Source: Streptomyces sp. NBC_00223 (GTDB lineage Bacteria; Actinomycetota; Actinomycetes; Streptomycetales; Streptomycetaceae). From it: 64,000 nt of DNA. Each line of letters begins with the position of its first letter. Position 1 is the stretch's first letter. A program made the position numbers and the translations under genes. The DNA lies in assembly GCF_036199905.1 (NCBI RefSeq), contig NZ_CP108109.1:1-64000 (forward strand). Direction: 5' to 3'. The notes under the pieces were generated by a model. That model was not told where the DNA came from and searched no databases. It saw only the letters and a program-made list of their open reading frames with translations. Positions 1 to 7,015 of the stretch are shown here, in pieces.

Positions 1-357
1 GCCTTCGGCCCTGCGCGCGGGCTTCGCCCGCCGACTACCCGGCCTTCGGCCGGGGGCACCGCGGCGGCGCCGCGGTGCGTGGCCCGGCTGCGCCGGGCGT
101 GATCGGGCTGCGCCCGATCGGTGGGGGCGAGTGTGGGGTGTTCGGTAGATGGTGGCTCACTTCTCCTGCGGAGCAGGAGAAGTGAGCGTGAGTCGAGGAG
201 GTGTGGGCCTGCGGCCCTGACGGTGGGTTGGCTGGGGCCGGGCTTCGCCCGATGAGATGGCGGTGGGTGGGCGCTTCGCGATCTCGGGCGGGTGGTGCTG
301 GATGGTCCTGTCGCGAGTTCACTCGTTCGGGTGGCCCGGGGGCGGGCTTCGCCCGCC
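1..357. repeat. Telomere-like array of short palindromes at the left end
   Basis: At least eight GC-rich hairpins stand nearly head to tail. Stems (loops): 17-22/26-31 (TTC), 38-44/48-54 (TTC), 56-65/69-78 (GGC), 82-88/92-98 (TGC), 101-108/112-119 (TGC), 156-169/173-186 (GGA, 14-bp perfect stem), 205-209/213-217 (TGC), 239-243/247-251 (TTC) and 341-347/351-357 (TTC). The first bases (1-9) look like one more, cut short. Read on the minus strand, whose 3' end lies here, most loops are GAA or GCA. That is the hairpin type known from the 3' overhang of Streptomyces telomeres. The sequence is not the archetypal telomere as I know it. There is no convincing gene before 499. The nearby tap-tpg pair supports the call. 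Confidence 0.75.
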
Positions 358-498
358 CTCCTGATTCAAAGACGCAATCCCGCTAAACTCTGTGGTGTTA
401 GGGAGGCTCCGGGGAGGGCTCAAGATCGCGGACTCGATCAGTGTCGTGATCCACTTCCTGTCGTTCCTCGCTCGTTCCGGAAAGAGGAGGCATCCGTC

Positions 499-2964
499 AT
501 GGCGAGGAAGCTGCGGCCGAACCAGGAGGAGGCGTGCGGGGCATCGGTCCGGCTCCTGACGCTGCCCGCGTCGGGGGCGGTGCCGCCGGAGGGGCTTCGG
601 TGTCAGATCAGGGCCGCGACGGGGGCGGGCAAGTCGCTGACGGCTGTTCACGTCGCCTCCCGCCTCCACGCGGAGCGGGCACTGGTGCTGGTCCCCTCGT
701 TACCGCTGCTAGAGCAGTCGGTCGGGGTGTGGCAGCGGGAGAGGCGCGGCTGGCGGATGTTCGGGCTCTGCTCGTTGAGGGCCGGCGAGCAGCCGGGGAT
801 CAAGTGCACCACGGATCCTGCGGAGCTGGTGAAGTGGACCGCCGGGCCGGGGCTGGTGACGGTGTTCGCCACGTACGCGAGTGTGGGGCTGGGGCACCTG
901 GAGGGGGCCCACCGGGCCGGGTTGCCAGCGTGGTCGCTGGCGGTGGTGGACGAGGCGCACCGGGTGTCCGGGCAGGCAGGGCGGCCGTGGGCGGCGATCT
1001 TGGACAATGCCCGGATCCCGTGTGACCGGCGGTTGTTCATGACGGCGACGCCAAGGCTGTGGGCGGTGAAGGAGGACGATCGGGAGCGGGCCGCCGCGGT
1101 GGGGATCGAGGCGGCGGAGCTGATCGCAAGTATGGACGACGAGGCGCTGTTCGGGCCCGTCGCGCACGACTACCCGCTCGGGAGGGCGATCTCGGACGGG
1201 GTGATCGCCCCGTACCGCATCCTGTGCGTCGACGTCGCAGACCCAGTGCTGCAGGGCCTGGAGCAGCGCGGTGCGAGTGACCGGTCGGTGGAGTACCGGG
1301 GGGCTCGGCTGGCCGCGTTGCAGACGGCGCTGCTGACGGCGTGTACGGAGTGGGACCTGTCGCGGGTGCTGTCGTTCCACCACATGGTGGCGGAGGCGCG
1401 GGCGCTGAGCACCGGTCTGCGAGAGGTGGCGCGGGTGCTGTGGGAGCGGGATCCGGCGCTGCACCCGCGGCCGGAGCTGGTCGGCACGAGCTGGCTGGAG
1501 GCCGAGCACACCCCGGCGGAGCGACGGGCCGCGCTGGGCACGTTCTCCTCGCTGGTCGGCGAGGACGGGTGGCAGCTGCTGCGGTACATCCTGTCGTCGG
1601 TGAAAGTGCTCTCCGAGGGGGTGGACACCTTCGACTGCGACAGCGTGTTCTTCGCGGACGTGCGCGGGTCGATGGTCGACTTGGTCCAGGCCGTCGGGCG
1701 CGCTCTGCGGATGCACCCGGGCAGCGGGAAGGTAGCCACCATCGTAGTGCCCGTGCTGCTGGGGGCCGACGAGGACGGCGAGCAGCTGCTCACCTCGAAG
1801 GCGTACGACGGGCTAGCGAAGGTTCTGATGGCGCTGCGGTCGCACGACGCAGCCTCCGTCGAACGCCTGGCGCTGCCGCAGTCCGAGGCCCGGCCCCCGC
1901 AGGAGTCGCGGCACGCGGGGGCTCCGGAGGAGTTCAGCTCCGCCGGTGGCGAGGCGCAGCTGCTGCAGTTCTCCAGCCGACGCGACCCGGCGGTCATCGC
2001 GGCGTTCGTGCGGACCCGGGTGCTGGAGCCCGAGCGGGAGGAGTTCCGGCGCGGTCTGGAGGAGCTGCTCGCCTACCGGGAGAAGTTCGGCGACGTGAAG
2101 GTGCCCTACGCCTACCGGGCGACCTCGGGGCACCGGGTCGGGGCGTGGGTGGCCGACCAGCGCCGCTACAAGGCCGCCGGGGTCCTGGACGCCGAGCGAA
2201 TCGCCCTGCTGGACGAGCTCGGCATGGTCTGGTCCGCGTTCGATACCGCCTTCACCGACAACCTGACCGCGGTCGCCGGCTACGCCGCCGAGCACGGACA
2301 TGCTTGCCCGCCTGCCGACGCCGTGTGGGGCGGGCGCCCGGTCGGCGTCATCATGAAGAACCTGCGCACCGCCCAGCGCCGCACCGAGGCCCTGGAGCGC
2401 CGCGCCGCGGCCGGCGAACAGGGCCTGGACTGGACCGGGGCACTGGCCGCCGACCGCAAGGCCGCCTACGACGCCATCGACCCCGCCTGGTGCCCCACCG
2501 GATGGTCGGTGGACTGGCAGCGCAGCTTCACCCTCGCCTGGCGCCACGCGAAGGTCGGCGGGACCCTCGCCGGCACCGAGCCCGACGGCGTCGTCGTCCA
2601 GGGCGAGGACCTCGCCGGATGGGCCCGCACGCAGCAGATCGGCTGGGACAAGCTCGGCCCCGCCCAGCAGTGGGCCTTGGAGCACGTCCTCGGCCTGGCG
2701 CCGCTGACCGCCGAGCAGCGGCCGGCCCCAAAGGTGACCCACGCGGAGAAGGAGCAGCGGAACCTGGCGGCCGCCGCGCAGTACCGGGAGCGCGAAGGGC
2801 ACCTCACCGTCCCGCGCAAGCACAAGGAGCCGTTGGAGCTGGCCGACGGCACCACCATCGAGATCGGCCTCGGCATGTTCATCGCCAACAGCCGCAGCAG
2901 GCGCGCCGACATCCCGGCCGCCCGCGCCGAGCGCCTCGCCGAACTCGGCATGCGCTGGGAGTAG
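499..2964 (+). CDS. DEAD/DEAH-box helicase with C-terminal helicase-associated (HA) domains
   Basis: Superfamily 2 helicase, 821 aa. Walker A is AATGAGKS (residues 39-46), motif II is DEAH (151-154), motif III is TAT (182-184). A helicase-C core follows with the VQAVGRALR motif. Past residue about 510 there are HA-type repeats, each ending in a LDELGM or LAELGM turn, a family usually taken to bind nucleic acid. I chose ATG 499 because AGAGGAGG (483-490) is an excellent ribosome binding site 8 bases upstream. The open frame reaches back to 292, but that stretch overlaps the palindromes and is not protein-like. Helicase-like genes commonly sit just inside Streptomyces telomeres, and the position here matches. 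Its role in end replication is inference. Confidence 0.9.
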   Translation: MARKLRPNQEEACGASVRLLTLPASGAVPPEGLRCQIRAATGAGKSLTAVHVASRLHAERALVLVPSLPLLEQSVGVWQRERRGWRMFGLCSLRAGEQPGIKCTTDPAELVKWTAGPGLVTVFATYASVGLGHLEGAHRAGLPAWSLAVVDEAHRVSGQAGRPWAAILDNARIPCDRRLFMTATPRLWAVKEDDRERAAAVGIEAAELIASMDDEALFGPVAHDYPLGRAISDGVIAPYRILCVDVADPVLQGLEQRGASDRSVEYRGARLAALQTALLTACTEWDLSRVLSFHHMVAEARALSTGLREVARVLWERDPALHPRPELVGTSWLEAEHTPAERRAALGTFSSLVGEDGWQLLRYILSSVKVLSEGVDTFDCDSVFFADVRGSMVDLVQAVGRALRMHPGSGKVATIVVPVLLGADEDGEQLLTSKAYDGLAKVLMALRSHDAASVERLALPQSEARPPQESRHAGAPEEFSSAGGEAQLLQFSSRRDPAVIAAFVRTRVLEPEREEFRRGLEELLAYREKFGDVKVPYAYRATSGHRVGAWVADQRRYKAAGVLDAERIALLDELGMVWSAFDTAFTDNLTAVAGYAAEHGHACPPADAVWGGRPVGVIMKNLRTAQRRTEALERRAAAGEQGLDWTGALAADRKAAYDAIDPAWCPTGWSVDWQRSFTLAWRHAKVGGTLAGTEPDGVVVQGEDLAGWARTQQIGWDKLGPAQQWALEHVLGLAPLTAEQRPAPKVTHAEKEQRNLAAAAQYREREGHLTVPRKHKEPLELADGTTIEIGLGMFIANSRSRRADIPAARAERLAELGMRWE

Positions 2965-3194
2965 GCGTGTGCCGGAGACGGGCCGGTGGCGGGTACCGAT
3001 CTGTCGCGCCCCAACAACGCGCAGGGTGGGCGAGCACGGTCTCGTTGGCCGCCATCGCGTGCGCCGGAGCGCCCGTACCCCGCGTTGTGGAGCCGTGTCG
3101 GAGCGAGGCAGGCCGAGGACGTGCCCGGCCGTAGTGCACGGGTCGTCTCACCACGTTGCGCACAACGGAGTCGGCCGGTCGAGCTGAGGGGGGT

Positions 3195-3492
3195 TAGACT
3201 GGCAGGTGCCGGTGCGTCGAGTGTCGGCCGCGTACCGCTCCGGTTATACGGAACTGCACCTCGCAGGGTTGGACCTGCGAGGTGAAGAGCGGCTAGCGCC
3301 TTCGGGACCGACCAGTGGCTCGCCTAGTTTCGTGGAACGCCGGTCGGCATGGTGACGTACCGGACCGTGAGCCGGTGGGGAGCTGTGACGACGCCCGCCG
3401 CCCTTTGGACGGCGCGCAGTGGAGTCTCTGGCCCGATGCCGGGGATGGCAGGTTCAGCCTGCGGCGCGCCAGTCCCCAAAGGGCGTTTTTTC
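3195..3492 (+). promoter_or_regulatory. Structured leader RNA that can sequester the ribosome binding site of the next gene
   Basis: A possible -10 box (TAGACT, 3195-3200; the -35 is poor) precedes a leader of about 285 bases. It contains a perfect 10-bp hairpin (3258-3267/3274-3283). A long-range helix follows: CCCTTTGG (3401-3408) pairs with CCAAAGGG (3476-3483), and GGCGCGC (3411-3417) with GCGCGCC (3464-3470). Two small hairpins lie inside (CCCG/CGGG near 3433 and GCAGG/CCTGC near 3450-3463). The helix is followed by CG and six T (3486-3491), then the ATG at 3493. The only ribosome-binding-like bases, AAAGGG, are in the outer strand of the helix. The element could therefore act as a translational switch, a terminator/attenuator, or both. 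I cannot assign a known riboswitch class. Confidence 0.5.
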
Positions 3493-5610
3493 ATGAGTAT
3501 CGACGCGTTCGAGAACGACAGTCTTCCCCCGCTGCTGCGGCGCCCCGACGAGGTGCCGGACCCGGCGCCGGTCACGCAGTTGCGCGGCTTCCGCAAGACC
3601 CTGCTCGACAACCCGGTGAACTCGCTGGACGAGGACGCGGCCACCGTGGTCACCGGCGGTGCCGTGGACCCCGTGCTGCTGCGCAAGCTGGTCGAGGCGG
3701 CCGGGGAGACCGCCGACGCCGGCCTGCTGATGGCCAAGCCGGTCGTCGGCGGCACCCTGTACGCCATCCCGCCGCACCGGCGGTTCACCGACCTGGACGT
3801 ACTGCCCGACTTCCTCAACCAGCGGTGGGTGCACAAGCTGCACACCGCGATGGACGACAAGCAGGAGAACAACGCCCCGGTCGTCTACAGGACCTTCATC
3901 GACGAGGCGACCGGGCAGCCGAGGGCGCTGTTCGTAGTGCGGGTGGCGGACCGTCAGGCCCTGGCCGACGCGGTCACCGAGAGCATGCGCCAGACGTACG
4001 GGGCCCAGGGCCAGCGAAACGTCTACACCGAGAGCGTGCTGCAGCACGGCATCAAGGAGCCGATGACGCTGTTCCTGGTCCGGGTCGTCTACGACGACGG
4101 CGTCGAGGAGACCTACACCGTCGCTGGCGACGGCAACAGCCGGCTCGTCAGCATGTGGCTGGCGCGCACTGGCGGCAACATCGACGAGGCGGCGGCGGCG
4201 TGCGTCGCCGCCGTGATCGGCCCGGTGGACCGCTCCGGCCCGCGCCGGCCGGCCGACCAGCGCTCGGCCCGCGCAAAGGTGACCGAGATGGCCGCCCGCG
4301 TACGCCGCGGCCTGGCCGAGAAGGTCCTCACCGAGGCGACCCGCCGCGAGGGCCACACCCTGACCTTCCCGGCCATCGTGGTGGTCGGCGCCGTCACGGA
4401 GGACGGCACCCCGCTGCCCGACCTGGTCGCCGCCCGCGACGACCTGGTGGCCAACCTGCACGTCCACGTCACCCCGTGGGACGAAGGCGCGCAGTACACC
4501 CAGGGCATGCAGCGCGTCTACCGGCACGCCCTGCGCGAGCACTTGGTCGACGCCGACACGTACAAGGTGCTGCTCGGCGAGGTCAGCCCGGCCACGATGC
4601 ACAAGCTCCTCGGCCTGCCGCCGCACCGCCTGTGGTCGGTGGCCCTGCACCAGCAGGGCATGCTCGCCGGTCAGGCTGAGAGGATGAACCGGCTCCTCAA
4701 GCAGGAGTTCGGCATCGGCAGGGCCGACCGCCAGAAGGTGAGCGAGCGGATCGCGTCGATGGCGCTGTCCGCCTACCGCAGCTCCCCGGCCATCGACCAG
4801 TACGCCCGCGCCCTCGGCAACGGCGGCACCATCACCGACACGGTGTGGAAGCGGAACTGGACGCTGACCCGCGGCACCGACGCCCTGAAGGTCCTCGACG
4901 GCATCCTCGAGCGGGCGCTGCTGGACGAGACCAACGCGGTGGCCGAGCTGACCGTGCTCGGCGGCACCGCCGCGATCGTCTCCGGCTTCATCACCCGTGA
5001 CCGCGGCTCCAAGCTCGCCGCGGCCCGTGAGGTGCGCACCGCGCCGCTGCGGCACACCCCCAACGCCCTGCTGGCGTTGCTGGCCGGCACCCAGGGCGGG
5101 CTGCGGATGCTCCACTCCATCGCCTACGCGCACGTCGCGGCCGACCCCAGCATCCTGCCCAAGCAGTTCCACACCGCCGCGCGGGAGATCGACGGTGCGG
5201 TGATGCGGGATGGCGAGCCGGTCGTCGACAAGGCCGGCGCGGTGGTCTCCATCGACTACGAGTGGGACCTGGTCTACGCCGCCAGCCCGGTGGAGGCCGA
5301 GGCGTCGATCGCCGAGCTCAAGAAGAAGCTCGACGGCAAGACCGGGAGCGGCAGCACTACGGAGACCGAGGACGCACGGCAGCGCCGGATCCTGCAGAAC
5401 TCGATCAAGGCCGCCAGCCGGGCCGCGTTCACGCTCGCCAAGATGACCCAGACCCACGCCCGTGGCCGTGAGGTGTTCGGCCTCGTCACCAGTGTGGACG
5501 CCCTGCGGGTTCAGTTGGGCAGCATCACCGAGACTCTCATCAAGTTCGGCCCCGTGGCCAACGTGATGCCGGACCCGGAGGACGAGTACGAGGACGGTGA
5601 CGGCGCGTGA
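3493..5610 (+). CDS. Large protein with a ParB/Srx-like domain, function unknown
   Basis: 705 aa from ATG 3493; the open frame begins at 3349 but that part is the structured leader. Residues 179-217 follow the ParB N-terminal pattern: an ES-x-x-x-HGI-x-x-P segment (180-190), then a Y-x-V-x-G strand and DGNSR (213-217), where ParB has GERR and DndB-type proteins have DGQHR. The rest is mostly helical, with a charged C-terminal tail (EDEYEDGD). I recognise no catalytic motif with confidence. The gene lies between the terminal helicase and tap-tpg, and its stop overlaps the GTG of the next gene (GTGA at 5607-5610). A DNA-binding, partition-like or defence role are all possible; none is shown. 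Confidence 0.75.
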   Translation: MSIDAFENDSLPPLLRRPDEVPDPAPVTQLRGFRKTLLDNPVNSLDEDAATVVTGGAVDPVLLRKLVEAAGETADAGLLMAKPVVGGTLYAIPPHRRFTDLDVLPDFLNQRWVHKLHTAMDDKQENNAPVVYRTFIDEATGQPRALFVVRVADRQALADAVTESMRQTYGAQGQRNVYTESVLQHGIKEPMTLFLVRVVYDDGVEETYTVAGDGNSRLVSMWLARTGGNIDEAAAACVAAVIGPVDRSGPRRPADQRSARAKVTEMAARVRRGLAEKVLTEATRREGHTLTFPAIVVVGAVTEDGTPLPDLVAARDDLVANLHVHVTPWDEGAQYTQGMQRVYRHALREHLVDADTYKVLLGEVSPATMHKLLGLPPHRLWSVALHQQGMLAGQAERMNRLLKQEFGIGRADRQKVSERIASMALSAYRSSPAIDQYARALGNGGTITDTVWKRNWTLTRGTDALKVLDGILERALLDETNAVAELTVLGGTAAIVSGFITRDRGSKLAAAREVRTAPLRHTPNALLALLAGTQGGLRMLHSIAYAHVAADPSILPKQFHTAAREIDGAVMRDGEPVVDKAGAVVSIDYEWDLVYAASPVEAEASIAELKKKLDGKTGSGSTTETEDARQRRILQNSIKAASRAAFTLAKMTQTHARGREVFGLVTSVDALRVQLGSITETLIKFGPVANVMPDPEDEYEDGDGA

Positions 5611-6095
5611 CCTCGGTAACGATCCCCCGTCAGATCCGTCGGCGGCTCGCCCCCGCCGTCCGCACCCTGGCGCCGCTCCTGGACACCGGTGCCCTCGCCC
5701 GCGCCGACGACCCGGCCTCCGGCCTTGGCCTGCCGGGCGACCGTCGAGGCCGCCCGGAGCGAGATCACCGTGCCGCGCGCGGTGTACGTGGCCTGGGATG
5801 CCCGGGGCTGGTGCCGCTACATCGGCAGCGTGAACCGCCGACAAGCAACCGCGGTCGGCGACCGGCTCGCCGAACACCACCAGCACCCGCGGCACGGGCC
5901 GGCCCGCCGCCGCGACTGGGTGCTGCTGACCGTCCTGCCGATCCGGGCGGACGCGCCGCACGGGGCCGTCCTCGCCGCCGAGGGATGGGCGGCGCGACTG
6001 CTCGTCTCGCTCGACGGCGGCGCGCACCCGGTGATCGATCTGATGCTCCCGCCCGACGCGATAGCCGCGCGATCCCCACCCCGCACGGCCCCTGA
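5607..6095 (+). pseudogene. GIY-YIG-like protein gene with an internal frameshift
   Basis: GTG 5607 overlaps the upstream stop, suggesting coupled translation. The first 40 or so codons have good GC3. Coding signal then moves to the +1 frame near 5710-5750. From about 5722 to 6070 that frame reads like a GIY-YIG domain: AVYVAWDARG, then CRYIGSV, RLAEHH with the usual R and H, and AAEGWAARL with a candidate catalytic Glu. The shifted frame has possible starts at ATG 5689 and GTG 5770 and stays open to 6543, but composition stops looking coding near 6070-6130. Either the gene is broken, there is a one-base sequence error, or the short start at 5770 is used. The nuclease assignment is motif-based and tentative. 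Confidence 0.45.
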
Positions 6096-6131
6096 GCCTG
6101 GTACCGGGCGCGGGCGGGTGGGTGGTCGTGA

Positions 6132-6428
6132 CTACGACCACCCACCCGTCGGCTCTCCGGTCAGCCGCCCGACGGCGAGGCGTAGCGGGGTGAGGCATCG
6201 GCCGGGTGCTCGGAGACCAGCAGTTCCTCGCTGCTCGGCGCGCAGGATGCCGTCCCGGGCCCAGCGGCAGGGTTGCTGCGGCAGGACGGCGGCGAGACGG
6301 CCCCCGGGGTCAGCCGGTACGGCAACGAGTGCGACCACCCGCCGCGGGACGCCGCTGTTCGCCAGGACGACGGGTGAGGTGGCGCCGGCGGCGCGGAGTT
6401 CGTGGTCCCACAGGGCTCTCACCGCCAA
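6132..6428 (-). CDS. Small protein of unknown function downstream of tpg
   Basis: 98 aa from TTG 6428 (or GTG 6422). The protein-like core is a hydrophobic segment rich in Val and Ala (VVALVAVPADPGG) followed by an Arg-rich half. It follows tpg on the same strand by 38 bases and could be the last gene of the tap-tpg operon. No family is recognised and the ribosome binding site is weak. It converges on the GIY-YIG-like gene. Confidence 0.35.
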   Translation of the reverse strand: MAVRALWDHELRAAGATSPVVLANSGVPRRVVALVAVPADPGGRLAAVLPQQPCRWARDGILRAEQRGTAGLRAPGRCLTPLRLAVGRLTGEPTGGWS

Positions 6429-6466
6429 TCAGGCTTTCCTGCAAGGAGGCTGTGTGCTGATCCGGG

Positions 6467-7015
6467 TCAGGTCAGGTCGAAGTCGTTGGGGTCGAAGTCG
6501 AAGTCGTCCGGGCCGAAGCCGCCGTAGCCGGGGCCGCCGTTGAAGTATTCCGCGAGGGCCTGGCCGACGATCTGTCGCACCTCGCCCTCGTTCTCGGCGA
6601 GGGCCAGGGCGGCGGCCTGCTCGCCCGTCAGGTTCAGGTGGATGTCGCGGGCGCGGACCGCGTCCGAGCCGCGGATCTCGAAGGTCATGGTGCGGCCGAC
6701 CCGGGCCCCGATCCCGGAGACGGTGCCGCGCTGGGCCAGTTGCTTGGCCTTGCGCTCCCGGCCGCGCTCGGTGGTCTGCACGTCGACCGCCTCGCGCTGC
6801 AGTCGCTCGGCGGCTTCTCCCTTGGGGTGGCGGGTGCCGTCGATCCAGCGGAGCACGGTGCGCGGGGCGACGCCGTAGGCGGCGGCCATGGCCTTGGTGT
6901 TCCCGCTATACTTGCGCTCCCGCACCTGGCCGGCCTGCGTGGTGGACTGCACCGGCGCCTTCCTGGAGGGGAACAGCGCCTCGCGCACCCGGCCGAACAG
7001 CCCCTTGGCCGCCAT
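6467..7015 (-). CDS. tpg: Telomere terminal protein Tpg
   Basis: 182 aa, the usual length of Streptomyces Tpg (about 184-185 aa). Tpg becomes covalently attached to the 5' ends of linear replicons, primes end patching and protects the ends. Features seen: a basic N-terminus, a helix-turn-helix-like segment (YGVAPRTVLRWIDG, about residues 47-60), a charged ERGRERKAKQL stretch, a GARVGRTMTFEI segment, and a tail with a QALAEYF motif and a repeated Asp-Phe acidic end. The start ATG shares one base with the tap stop (TGATG at 7013-7017), so the two genes are translationally coupled. Assignment rests on length, motif order and the tap neighbour. The sequence looks divergent from the archetypal protein. 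Confidence 0.85.
   Translation of the reverse strand: MAAKGLFGRVREALFPSRKAPVQSTTQAGQVRERKYSGNTKAMAAAYGVAPRTVLRWIDGTRHPKGEAAERLQREAVDVQTTERGRERKAKQLAQRGTVSGIGARVGRTMTFEIRGSDAVRARDIHLNLTGEQAAALALAENEGEVRQIVGQALAEYFNGGPGYGGFGPDDFDFDPNDFDLT

Noticed and set aside
292-498. N-terminal extension of the terminal helicase frame
   Set aside because: It crosses telomere palindromes, is Arg/Pro-rich and lacks a ribosome binding site, whereas ATG 499 has an excellent one.
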